A stretch of DNA of 64,000 bases. Origin: Ciona intestinalis. Its lineage: Eukaryota > Chordata > Ascidiacea > Phlebobranchia > Cionidae. The notes below the pieces were generated by a model. That model was not told the origin of the DNA. It saw only the letters and a list, made by a program, of their open reading frames with translations, and did no database searches. The stretch is taken from contig NC_020166.2 of assembly GCF_000224145.3 (NCBI RefSeq), forward strand, positions 8,332,050 through 8,396,049, in the 5' to 3' direction. The translations under genes and the position numbers were made by a program. Of the stretch, positions 32,638-43,934 are shown piece by piece; position 1 is the first letter of the stretch; the number at the start of each line of letters is the position of its first letter.

Positions 32638-35522
32638 TTTCACTGTTTTCGGATGATTTCAAATGTTCTGATAATTTCAGATATAGGTAAAAGCTAACAA
32701 CGTGAAATGAACTATTTGTTTAAATTCAAAGCATGAATGTTGGGTTAAAAGCTACAGCAATATGTTGAGAAATTTCATCGCATGCTTTTGTATGTTCAGT
32801 CTACCTGCGGTATTTGCTGGGGGTTGCATAAGGGGGGGCGTTGGGGTCGAGGGGTTGCGCCGAAAGCTATTGGTCCAAGGGCGCCACCTGCGGATAATTC
32901 AACGAACTTCGGTAAAAAATATTTTATCATAGTAGGATGGGAGAGGACGGGGCACTTTTGAAACTTAAGGGGCATACCAACGAAAAATCTAAATTTGTGT
33001 ATTGATAGATATGCTTAAATGTGACCTAAAGCTATCATCAAAGTTTATCATATACAAAACAGCTTTTTAAAAAAATGAGTTTCAAAACCACTGAAGTAAA
33101 AAAAATGGCCGTCGCGCAATGCATGGGATTTCCCATTAGAAAAATATCACTCAACTTTAATGGTTTGTAGTTTTTTAAATTACTGAAGAAAATTCAAATT
33201 TTATTTCTGATTTGGTATATTGAATGCTTCTATTTCAAAACTTGTCGAAACGGTCGATTGTTTTACTTAAGCGGTTTTTTACGCGACTTTTTTAGAAGCC
33301 GTATTGTTTTGTCAAACTTTGATGGTACCTTTAGGTTACATTTAAGCATATCTATCCATATACAATTTTTTAGTTTTCGTTGCCCATCAAATATACAAAT
33401 ATCCTGATCGTGGTTTAAACAATTAACAACGGTCTATATTGGAGTCGTGAGAATTAAGTTTTATAGATCTTTAAATGTTCTTCGTTTACTACCAAACGGG
33501 ACGGGAAAATAGAATAAAAGGTGTCCCATCTTCTCCCACCCTATACTCTATATTTACAAATAAATTTCTAATAAAACATTCCTTTTAGACATCGCATGTC
33601 AGTTGCAGTTTCCAAATCCCATGGCCGCAGGTAATTTAATTGAATATTGTTTAAATTAAGAAATAATAACCAATATACTAAACAGGAAAATACATTCGAT
33701 GACGTCAGCCATATTAAAGAAACTGCGTTACACCTCAGAATTGGGATCCTATTATTACGTAGTTACACGTCATCATGTGGGGGGTCCGAGCGGCTTCGTC
33801 AGTTTGTTGCTCACCTACAGGAATATTATATGCGGATAAATATGGTAAGATATACAGTAGGATTTTTAAACAATTGAGATAAAAATTGCAGCATGCATAT
33901 AGTAGGGCGGAGGAGATGGGAAACGGTTTTATAATTCTTTGAATGTTCTTTGTTTACTAACAAATGAAAAGAAAAAATAGAACGAAAAGGTGTCCCATCT
34001 TCACCCACCCTAATATACTAACAATGCCTAACAGACATATATAGTAGGGTGGGATAATATGGGACGCTTTATTATTCCAGTTCTCCTATTAGGTGGTAAA
34101 CAAAAAAACATTCAAAGAATTATAAAATCGTATCCTCACGGCTGTCATAGACCGTTGTTGATTGTTTAAAACACGTTCAGGATATTTTGATATTATGTGC
34201 TAAATGCGTTCTATCTTAACCTGTAGTACTCTATAACATATGCAGTTTCTACCATGCTAAAATGAACTAATAAATGCATCTAATTTAGGCTTAAACTAAC
34301 AACAGCAACACAGTACACAGATAAACTGAGTCTATACAACCAATCATAATAGTTTAAGATCAGGATATATAAAATCCCTTCTATATAATCAGGTGGGGAA
34401 AGATGGGACACCTTTAGAACATAATATTTAAATATCCTGATCGTGTTTTAAACGAAAATATAATAAGAAGGTGCCCAATCTTCCCCTACCCTACTATATA
34501 GTAGGACAGGGGAAGATGGGACACCTTTAGCACATAATATCCAAATATCCTGACCCCCGCCTTACTATATATATTAACAATGTTGAACAGAAATATATAA
34601 ACCTACCCACTTACAGATGGTCGCATGCCAGGGCTCGACGCAAAGCCAAACAAGTTTCATCAATTCGAGAACTTTCCCGTCATCTTGTATTGTGTTTGTT
34701 CATGATTATATTCTCGCATTGTTACGTCACTATTCCCCTCGACCCCGGGTCGCGCGTTCTTCGACAAGACGAAGACGTCATAAAGGCTTGCTTCTTTATA
34801 AGCGTCACATTGGACGGTGTGACGTCACACCGTTAAGTGTGACGTCACAAACTAAGTAAAGCTAGCTTTTTTTTTTTCAAAGTTCTCGTACACCTAACTG
34901 TGACGTTTGTTCGTAAGCTTTAACGTAATATATACGATTGTGACGTCACTGTGTCGAGATTTTCACAAAAAGAACATTTAATAATTATTATGTAACATAG
35001 AACAATGTAGTTATTATACATTAATTATTATATATACACTATTATAATATGAATTATACCCGATTATTTCCCAAATTTATTAAATTTATTAAATTTATCC
35101 GATTAGCGAAAGAGAATCAATTAAAATACCTTCGCCTATAATTAAGGTTAAATTTGATGACTCATTTTTTAAAATGTCACGTTAAGACGTTAACGCCGAC
35201 ATGAAATATATTTTCGTCTTACACCCGCCTAAGACGTCCATTTTCCATTACCACGAATTTCCTTACCGCCGCAGGCCGTCGGCAACCTTTTCATATTTAG
35301 ATGAAAGGTCCCATTCCCCACAACGTTAACGTACAAACGTGACAGTTCCGACATGCATTCGACGCGCGACCTTTTCTTGTTTATTTTAAATATTTTTGAA
35401 CTATCATGACAATCGACTTTCGTGACATCGTAATCAACCCCCACCTCGAAAAATGAATATTTTTATCCATTTTTAATGAATGTTCTGAAACAATCAGTTA
35501 CTATACACGCATTGTGACGTCA
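31693..35522. promoter_or_regulatory. Cluster of seven CRE-like TGACGTCA palindromes
   Basis: Exact TGACGTCA at 31693, 31714, 33701, 34820, 34840, 34941 and 35515 (start positions), plus half-sites such as TTACGTCA and AGACGTCA nearby. This is the CREB/ATF consensus. Two sites 20 bp apart sit at 34820-34847. Binding is inference. Confidence 0.55.
32930..33545. mobile_element. Composite MITE with a nested 420-bp foldback element
   Basis: Outer ends are the TAGTAGG family (ATAGTAGGATGGGAG and CTCCCACCCTATACT). Inside, 32973-33390 is itself palindromic: GGCATACCAACGAAAAA with ATGCTTAAATGTGACCTAAA on the left, and TTTAGGTTACATTTAAGCAT with TTTTCGTTGCCC on the right. The core contains GGGATTTCCC at 33125-33134. 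Confidence 0.8.
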
Positions 35523-36722
35523 CAGAGAAGGTGGCGTATACGTCATTGAATATTCTTCCTGTGACCTTTGTTTGACCCCTTAATAGGAAGTTTCGTATAG
35601 TGAAGACGTCGAACCACTATCACATCTTTTTACGTCATCGTGACCTAATTTTGCTGTGATACGTCATACAGCGCTTATAAACGTACTCCGGTTGTTGGGA
35701 GTTAGGGGTATAATTGGTTAAAAGTGGTGTCATTGGAATACGGTCACACTTCTGTAAATATTCTTTGTTTACTACCACGTTAAAGGGAAAAGGGGAAACA
35801 CATACCATCTTACCCAAACCAGCATTAAAGTGGAGTGAGGGAAGATGGGACACGTTTTCATTCTATATTTTTCCATCCTATTTGGTAGTAAACAAAGAAC
35901 TTTCGAATAATTGCAAAACCGTATCCTCACGAATCTCATAGACCGTTGATAATTGTTTAAAACACGATCAGGATACTTGGGTGTTGTGTACCAAAGGTGT
36001 CTCGTCTCTTCCCAACCTACTATATAAACTTATGTCATATATATACTGTTATGCATTTGCTTTGACTTCTATAGCTTCGAAACTCCCCGGTAATGATGTT
36101 CTATCAAAAAATATTAATTTATCAGCATCGAGTTAAAAAATTAGTCAAACAATGGACTAATTCTATAAAGAATTTGTATTTTTCTATAAATATTTGGCTT
36201 ACTTTGGCCAAAATTTTAGCACGTGCCGCTGTTTTGTGTTTGTAACTAAATAAATATTTTACCAAAAATTTGTTTATGTTACGCCATATGCAACTGATAA
36301 GGAAATCACGGAAAATGATGAAAATTAATTAAAGCATCCTATAAAAAAATGCAGTACGTATACGTGTCATATGTTTCCGTTGGCGTGTGCGGCAGAGCGG
36401 CCTGTTGTGTAGCAAAAGGGAAAAAAGTTCGGAAAATGATATTCTCGTTAAAATCTTATCTTTGTATTATTCCTAGAAGCTCAAGCTTTAAAAGGTACGT
36501 AATATTGTAGTTCTATTTTAGTATATTATAGGGTGGAAGAGATTGGACACCTTTTCATTATATTTTCTCGTTCTATTTGGTAGTAAACAAAGAACATTTA
36601 AAAAATACAAAAAATTAACCTCGCAACTCCTATATAAACCGTTGTTAATTGTTTAAAAAACGATTAGGATATTTTAATATTATGTGCTAAACGTGTCCCA
36701 TCTCACCTCACAGTGCAGTATA
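33895..36722. mobile_element. Run of TAGTAGGGTGGGG-family MITEs upstream of the peptide gene
   Basis: About 33895-34015, 34037-34240, 34388-34500, 34496-34572, 35830-36030 and 36523-36722. The last ends about 50 bp before the peptide start codon. A further truncated copy (36936-37040) lies in the peptide gene's intron. Confidence 0.75.
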
Positions 36723-36773
36723 TTAGGAAATGCTATATATTTTTAACTACCTTATTTTTGCTTTCGTTTTAAG

Positions 36774-37503
36774 ATGAACAAGTCACTTATCTTTGCTGTT
36801 GTAATTATTGCTTTGTTGTTGGCTGATGCTGAAGCGGGCAGAAACTTTTGGAGGCGAAGAGTGTGGGGGGGTTGGAACCAAGCAAAGGCTGCAACAGTAC
36901 AAGGTCAGTGTTTGTATATATATTTGCTCAATATGTAGTAGGGTGGGGGAAGAAGAGACACTCTCGGCATAAAATATCCACATATCTTGATCATTTTTAA
37001 AACATTTAACAACAGTTTATGAGTCGTGAGGATACAGTTTTATATTTCTTTATTTTGGGGGATCTCCCATAAAAGTTGCCCTTGGATCGCATTTTTTGAA
37101 TTTTAATGGATCGCTTGTAGAAGTAATTTCTAAGAGTCCCGGAACACAAATGTAAAGTATAGCTAAAGAAACATCGTGTATATGAATGAATAAATGAATG
37201 AATGTAACTTACTTTATCTTCGCGTGGCCGGTAAACGACAGTCGTTAAACACCACGGGTCACGGGTGTTCTGTTTCATACACCTCATGCCAGCTTTAGAG
37301 TCACTATAGGTTGATATGTTTGCGTTTAAATTGTACAAAGCACTGGTATTTAACTTCTTGCTATTTTGCCGGTGGTTTACCTCCGTAAACTGAACTATTA
37401 GTTATGATTATCCTTATTATACAATAATAATCTGTTTACAGATGATGACTTCCTTCCCTTAATAAACGACGAAGCAGCAGAAAATTTGGAAGTCACAAAA
37501 TAA
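36774..37503 (+). CDS. Candidate antimicrobial peptide precursor (2 exons, 63 aa)
   Basis: Exons 36774-36903 and 37442-37503. A 21-residue signal peptide (MNKSLIFAVVIIALLLADAE plus Ala) is followed by GRNFWRRRVWGGWNQ and AKAATVQ (22 residues, three Trp, net charge about +5). A 20-residue acidic tail (DDDFLPLINDEAAENLEVTK) comes next, then TAA. Signal, cationic core and anionic C-terminal pro-piece is the layout known for tunicate haemocyte peptides of the styelin type. The acceptor TTTCGTTTTAAG directly abuts the ATG, so a 5' untranslated exon exists upstream, perhaps ending near 36494 (AAAAG/GTACGT). A truncated MITE sits in the intron. Family membership and activity are inferred from architecture, not from a recognised sequence. 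Confidence 0.72.
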
Positions 37504-37830
37504 CTTATCGCTTTTTTGGCTTTGCACTTTTTCTATCTCGATAATGTGTTTTGTTGCATGGCCTACTCAATACACGACCACGAGTTACCATGTATGTTAC
37601 TTTGTGGGTGATTTTTTATTTTTTTTATTTTATTTTTATTTTTTTTTCATTTTTTTTTATTTTTGATGTATGGCTGATAATTTGGACAACTCATTATTGA
37701 TCACTGGGTTAAGCAATTTTCCTTTAGTGTCTTGCCCAATGACACATACGCCCAGAATGGTAGCAGTGACGAGTCTTAAACCCTTTTATTCTGTGTTAGA
37801 GGCAGGCGCGCTAACTACTTTTCAGGGTGG
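37190..37830 (-). mobile_element. Reversed SINE copies at the peptide gene
   Basis: About 37190-37300 in the intron and 37565-37830 just after the stop codon. Confidence 0.7.
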
Positions 37831-38602
37831 GCGGGTATATGACAATTTACGTGCTCAAAAACATGTCCTATCTTACCCCAACATAAAACTCTCTGCCGCA
37901 GGGAAAAACTTGATAAACACTCGCATTTGCTTTTGTATTATGCAAAGTAAAAAAAATGATGTAGTAACTGTAACATTATAGCATATACGTATTACTTAAC
38001 AGTCTTCGATTCACATTTATATTACTCCCCGATTTAGGATGCAGCTTATTTTAATATTTTTATGAACCTCTAGAATAAGCGCGTTTTCGTCGCAACTCAG
38101 GCGCGACACTGGTAGTTAGTTAGTTAATTGTGTTGAAATAAAATGTTTGATTTACTTTGCTCAGTCTGTTACGTAAACGTCGTTTGCGTATTTGCTGTGG
38201 ACAGTATGTCATCAGGTAGTTTTCGCTTTACGCAAACCTTAATTTTCAACCATAAAATGTTGTATAGCACTGTAAATTCTGCAATCGCAACACGTTTTTT
38301 GCGCATTTTTAAAGTTAATTTTCGACACGAACTTTCGAGTTTTTTAAAAAAAAGTTAGACAGCGGGTATCAGTGAAACCCAAAAACATTTTTAGACCGAT
38401 AGTTCAATTGGGCAAAAGTTAACGGATTACTCTTTTTAACGATTTATCATAGCGCAAATATATAAATATCTGTTTCTAACTGTAATGTAAAATATTTTTC
38501 AAGCATATCTTAAGCTTTGCAATACTTTCGATTTTCTCATTGATATATTTATAACTTTGATCTGCTGTGAATAAAGTTCTCATCTTACGATATATATTCA
38601 CT
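37504..38602. other. Intergenic region between the peptide gene and API5
   Basis: Holds a reversed SINE (about 37565-37830) and AT-rich sequence. A 71-codon frame at 38143-38358 has no recognisable domain. Presumably contains the API5 promoter. Confidence 0.6.
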
Positions 38603-41600
38603 ATGTCTGTTGATGTTGAACAATTATACAAGAGCTTTGGTGTACTGGCAGATGCCAAAGACAATGCAAAAGAGGTAGACTGAATTTTGTTTATATATAT
38701 GGTATTTTAAATCTAAATGTAGACCTAAATGTTCTTAAGTGTGTTTTACTATTGTATGCTGTTTCAAATGTTTAGAAATTAAAGTCATATACAGTAAGAG
38801 TAATAATTTGTTTAGCTTGTTCCACTTTTGCTGTGTTGTTTAAAACAAACGTTGTTTAAGCTTTTTTTTATTTGTAAAGCCGAAGTCCTGTCGTACATTC
38901 TGCAAGCAAAATCGGTATATTTTGGTGAATGACAATGTAATCCTATAAATCTGAGGTAATAGGCCAGTCCTGGCCTAAAACCTAGAACCCATGACATGCC
39001 ACACTGCGGGTACTCACCCATATAGAATAGAACTGTATAAATCACTCTTTAATTTTGTTCCACAGCACCCAGAAGCATACAAAACAATTTTGAAAGGTGT
39101 TGAAGGCACATCAGCTGCAAAGCGACTTTCCGCGCAATTCACATCCAGATTTTTTAAGCATTTTCCCGATTTATCTGAATCTGCTATCAATGCCTTGCTT
39201 GATCTTTGTGAGGATGATGATCCTTCTATAAGAAAAGCAGCAATAAAGGAGCTTCCCAACTTATGTAAAAGTAGCAAAGAGCACGTTTCTAGACTTTCTG
39301 ATGTTTTGGTTCAGCTGTTGGTCTCAGAAGAGTCGTCCGAAGTAAGCGCTGTCAATTCAGCCCTGAATGGTTTATTCACATTAGATTCAAAAGGTAAAAA
39401 CAAGAGTTTTGTTGGTTAGATAATTTAACTCCCTGAGGCATGAGGTAATGAGGTGTTAAACTAAATAATTTTCAACTTTTATTTGTTTCGTAAAAGTGTC
39501 TTGTAAGGAGCTTTTCTTACAAAAAAAATATTTTTTTTTGTTTTAGCTTAATAAAAATAATTTTATATAAGTAAAAATATTTCTAAAAACAATCACCCAC
39601 AAAGTGATATTTGTGAACTAATGGGTTGTCAAAATCAATTGTACAAAAAGTCACAAAAGTTTTAAAAATAAATGCCCAGATAGTTACATTCGGGGGAACT
39701 CAAAAGCTATCACGGAGTGTATGAAACAGAACACCTGTGTTATAACGACTGTCGCTTTCGACCTCGCGGATAAAGCAAGTTGCATTCATTCAAATAAATA
39801 TATTCTTTGTTACAGGAACTCTCACAGGTGTTTTGTCCCAAATTTTAAGCGGAGATGATGAGGTTCGCGAGAAAGCCATCACCTACTTATGCACACGGCT
39901 TAAATCGTGCAGTGAAGCGGACATGAGCAAGGAAACAGAGGAATACGTGTTGGAGCAGTTGAAGAAAGTTCTAGAAGACGTCACTGGTGGTGAATTTCAA
40001 AAGCTAATGCAGGTATAGAGTAAAAAAGATAGTGCGTTAATGTCACGCACTGTTTTTACTTTGAAATTATAATAAGCATGCTACTATGCATAATATAAAA
40101 TTTCAAATTCGTGAGATTTAAATATTCTGTAATATGCATTCCTAAGTGCAACAGACATTTACCTACCACCCAGTCAGGCACTAGGGATGTGCCGAGCCTG
40201 AACTCAAAAGCTTGTGTTCGAGCGTCTCCTTTTGAATGCTTAGCAATCTGCTGGTAATTGTGTCAAGTGCTCGACTTGGCGCTTGTGTCGAGCTTTACTT
40301 TGAAACTCGACATTCGGCGAGTCACAGCTTTTACAACTTCGGCACATCCCTATCAGGCGCGTAATCAAACTACAGGAAATTGTTCCTGATCAGACAAACT
40401 ATAGATCCCATGCTCTTACTTTAAATGAGCAAAACACATTTGTGATAGTTTATAAAGCATATTTGCAGTGCTTGTTTCATAGGTAACTTTTACTTATTAT
40501 TGGCAAATAAACTTTTCTCTCTTTTTTACATTTAATTTTTAAAATATCAATATCAATGTAGGCCTATATGATTTTTTAAAATTGATATTATTTACTATTA
40601 TCCTTATGGACATAATTAATATTTAATTTGGAACAAATATATATATGTATATGAATTTAATTTAATCAACACCACTTTTACAGGCATTATCTGGTCTACA
40701 CCATCTACAGACAATACAGGGCAGACAACAACTCGTTAATATAATCGCTGATCAATTGAAACTGGACCAGGATTTTGACCCAAAAGACACAGACTCGTTA
40801 AACAGAATTAGTCAATGCATTAGCATGGCTTTGCCTCTTTGTTCGGTAAACAGTTAAACAACTATATTTATTTATGAATATTTTTTATGTAACCCTAAAA
40901 AAATACATGAAAAAATAAAAAGTTCTATTTTTGATATATATATTTAAAAAATACACAAAAAAAGGAAGATTGATGCATTTCTGACTTAGACTACATGTAT
41001 AGCAATTCAATTCTTTAAAATATTTTAAAAATATAAAACAAAAATGAAAAACGGACACATAATTGACTTAGACTACTTTTGTAGTAATTAAATTCTTTGA
41101 AATATTTAACTTTGCAGAGAAATGTTCATTCTTCCCCATTCATAAACTACATGTGCCAGAAGGTACTTCCACAACTTTCACTTATAGGTTGTAGTGAAGC
41201 TGTTAATGGAGATTCAAAGCCAGAGGTATGTATTACACACTTGGAATGAATGTCATGGAAAATGTTTGGTTTTCCTGAAAATAAATCGCGAACAGCTGGC
41301 TTGTATAAAGAAATTATTTTCTGAAATTATTTTAGAAAAGAAATTATTTTAGACAAAAATCCTCGCAAAAAAATTGAGCCAAAAAAATTTTTACACATAA
41401 AGCAAATTTTGAAATCTGGTATATTGTATTACGCTTGAATAAATAAATTATTTTTCTATTGGTTTCTGACAGGTCAATCAACCAGACCTGAAGTTAGAAA
41501 TACTCAAGGAATTATCGGATCTGTGTGCTCACTGTGGTGCAACTGAAATTCAAGATAGCATTCAACCATTGTTTCAATCACTCGTGGTAAGTTTCACTTC

Positions 41601-43934
41601 ATTACACAAAAAATAGGCAAACAAATACAGGAATTAACCACAAAGTAACATACATGGTAACTCAAAAGCGGGCACGGGGTGTTTGGAACAAAACATTCAT
41701 GTTATAATGGCTGTCTTTGCCCCGTCACACGAGGATAAATAAGTTAAATTTGCCAACAAAGTAACATACATAGTAACTCGTAACGGAACACACGTGTTTA
41801 ACAAGTGGTGTTTTCCTGTCACGCAAGGATAAAATAAGTTACATTCATTCAGGTTTGAGGCTAGATGCCGCTTCCATTGTGGGCATATCTGTTTTTGAGA
41901 AAAATACTAAAGAAAATTGCTTCAACCTAGTGGTCTCTCATGGGTTGTCTAAATTATCAACTACACTTTCCAAAAAAAAAATTACTCACAAAGTTATATA
42001 TAAATATATAATATGAGGTAGTTCATAAGCAAGTACGAGGTGCGTGGAACAGAACAGCTGTGTTATAATGACTACCCCATCACACAAGGATAAATAGTTT
42101 CTTTCATTCATTCAAATAAGTTACTCAATAACATGAATTTAAAATTATGAAATTGCAGGACTTCATGCCTCTTCCACCCACGGATGAAAGTGAGGATGGT
42201 TCCAGCGCTCCTAAACCTAAACTTCATTTTTCCTATGTTGAGTGCCTCATGCACTCATTCCATCAGCTCGGCAGGCACAACAGCGATTTTTTCACGTCAG
42301 AAGAAGCAGCAGCAAAACTGAAAGACTTCAGAATAAGGTGGTTGTTTAGAAAAACAGCATTTTGGTCTTGTTGTAGCACTGTATTTGCCCAACTGTTAAC
42401 TTTGGTGTAATCATATGCACCAAACCTGGGGTGCAGGGTGGGCAGGCCTACCCTGGATTTTTTCTCAGTGCATTTATTAGTAAACAAACTCATGCGCCTC
42501 GTTTACTTAAAAAGTAGGGTGCACCAAATCCAAGGATCCGTGCACACCAGTTGAACAGCAGTGAAATCTAATGCTTTTTTTGCAGACTACAATACTTTGC
42601 ACGTGGCGTACAAGTTTATATCAAAGAATTAAAAACCTCGCTTGCTGGAAAGTCACCAACTGAGCTACGGACAGAGAAAGAAAACCAAATCAAGCTTGTT
42701 GCTCTTAAGACCTGTAACAACATCAATACATTAATCAGGGTAAGTGGTTATGTGTATATTTATGTTATTTCAATTTCTCCAACCCTTTTTTTAATATATA
42801 GTAGGGTGGGGGGAAGATGGGACACCTTTTCATTTTTTTCCTGTCCCATTTGGTAGTAAACAAAGAACATTCAAATAATTATAAAATTGTATCCTTATGC
42901 CGCCGTAGATTTTTTGAAAAAATAACAATGGTTTAATATTTTTTACTATGTACTGGTCTGGTAATGATTATCCTAGTAAACCAAAGTTTTGCTTTTGTTA
43001 ACGTTTTTTTTTCAATTAGCATTACTATTCAAAGATTTTATAACCATTAGCTTTGTTTGTTTTAAAAGGCTTAATATTTATTTCTTAGGATTTATTTCAC
43101 AATCCACCTGCATACAAAGCGTCAATTAATGTGTCATGGAAAAAAACAACAGCGGTAAGAACTTTTTTAAACTTTTTTTAATTTTTAAACTTGAAACAAA
43201 AATTAAAATCTCATTTTACTTTATAGGCACCCAAGGCAAGTCCTGCGAAGTAAGTGTTTTCACTATTAATAATTTTTTTATTTATGTATGTTAATGATGA
43301 TCAAAAAAGCCGTCTGATTTGAACGTAGAATAAATAACTGGAAATTTTGTTAACAAATTGTGATATTTAAAAAAATGGACATAAATTAAAAAAATATTTT
43401 TTTTACAAAATAAAAAAATGGCATGTTACAAAACTCCCAGCTATTTAACTTATTATGTCAATGATCAATCTTTCGAAGCGAAATATCTGAAACATCTTAA
43501 CCGATCACCTGTTACTTTAACAGCGATTTTTTGTTTTGTACTTAAAGTTTTTTTAACATTTAGACCACAGAAGAGACCAAGTACTGGCGGGAATGACAAT
43601 GATGACAAAAAGAAAGAACGTACTTTGTACCGAACACCTAGTGGGAAGTACAGCTCTAACATTAGTCGTAAGTTGTATGGTTATAAGATGTATGGTATAA
43701 ATGTATTAATGTTATGTATCCTCCCAAGTTAAGGAAAATAAGTTGTTATAACCACGTATGTAAATTTGTAAAGGACTTTTTATTTTTCTCTTTGACTGAC
43801 ATTATGTACAGCCCACAGGCACTGGATTATAGCAATTATTACTTAAATCTGCCTTATTTTCAGCTGGCAGAGGTGGTTATAGCAACAAGAGAGGTGGAAG
43901 AAAATGGGGTGGCGGTCGTGGCCAGTATTATTAA
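38603..43934 (+). CDS. API5: Apoptosis inhibitor 5 (12 exons, 525 aa)
   Basis: Nuclear HEAT/ARM-repeat protein that suppresses E2F1-linked apoptosis in vertebrates and binds ACIN1. Exons: 38603-38674, 39066-39393, 39816-40012, 40684-40845, 41118-41225, 41473-41586, 42159-42337, 42586-42739, 43089-43154, 43227-43249, 43564-43667, 43864-43934. All phases close and 525 residues matches the usual length of about 510-525. Diagnostic segments: VEQLYKSFGVLADA, RFFKHFPDLSESAINALLDL, KKVLEDVTGGEF, FMPLPPTDES, SYVECLMHSFHQLG, YRTPSGKYSSN, and the Arg/Gly-rich end GRGGYSNKRGGRKWGGRGQ. A basic KKKER stretch in exon 11 lies where the nuclear signal is expected. Exon 10 is only 23 nt. AATAAA at 44325 is a plausible polyadenylation signal. 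Confidence 0.97.
40182..40352. mobile_element. hAT-like MITE (TAGGGATGTGCCGA termini) in API5 intron 3
   Basis: A 171-bp element with perfect inverted ends TAGGGATGTGCCGA/TCGGCACATCCCTA. Flanks TCAGGCAC and TCAGGCGC form an 8-bp target duplication with one mismatch. A one-ended relative begins near 28622. Confidence 0.85.
40975..41115 (+). repeat. Tandem duplication before API5 exon 5
   Basis: TGACTTAGACTAC followed by a TAGCAATTCAATTCTTT-like stretch occurs at 40981 and again at about 41064. The second copy runs up to the exon 5 acceptor. Confidence 0.75.
42797..42905. mobile_element. Truncated MITE in API5 intron 8
   Basis: Starts TATATAGTAGGGTGGGG and breaks off within the interior. Confidence 0.75.

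Larger units (their letters stand above)
30474..36773. other. Intergenic region, MITE-dense, between the C3-like gene and the peptide gene
   Basis: No recognised gene. Several short open frames exist (32128-32361, 33700-33840, 34617-34859) but none has a recognisable domain or a closed gene model. The stretch holds SINE tails, at least nine MITE copies and seven TGACGTCA palindromes. It is the likely regulatory space of the peptide gene at 36774. Confidence 0.7.
39585..42115 (+). mobile_element. SINE copies in API5 introns 2 and 6
   Basis: About 39585-39795, and three consecutive plus-oriented tails in intron 6 at about 41630-41760, 41755-41855 and 41860-42115. Confidence 0.75.
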
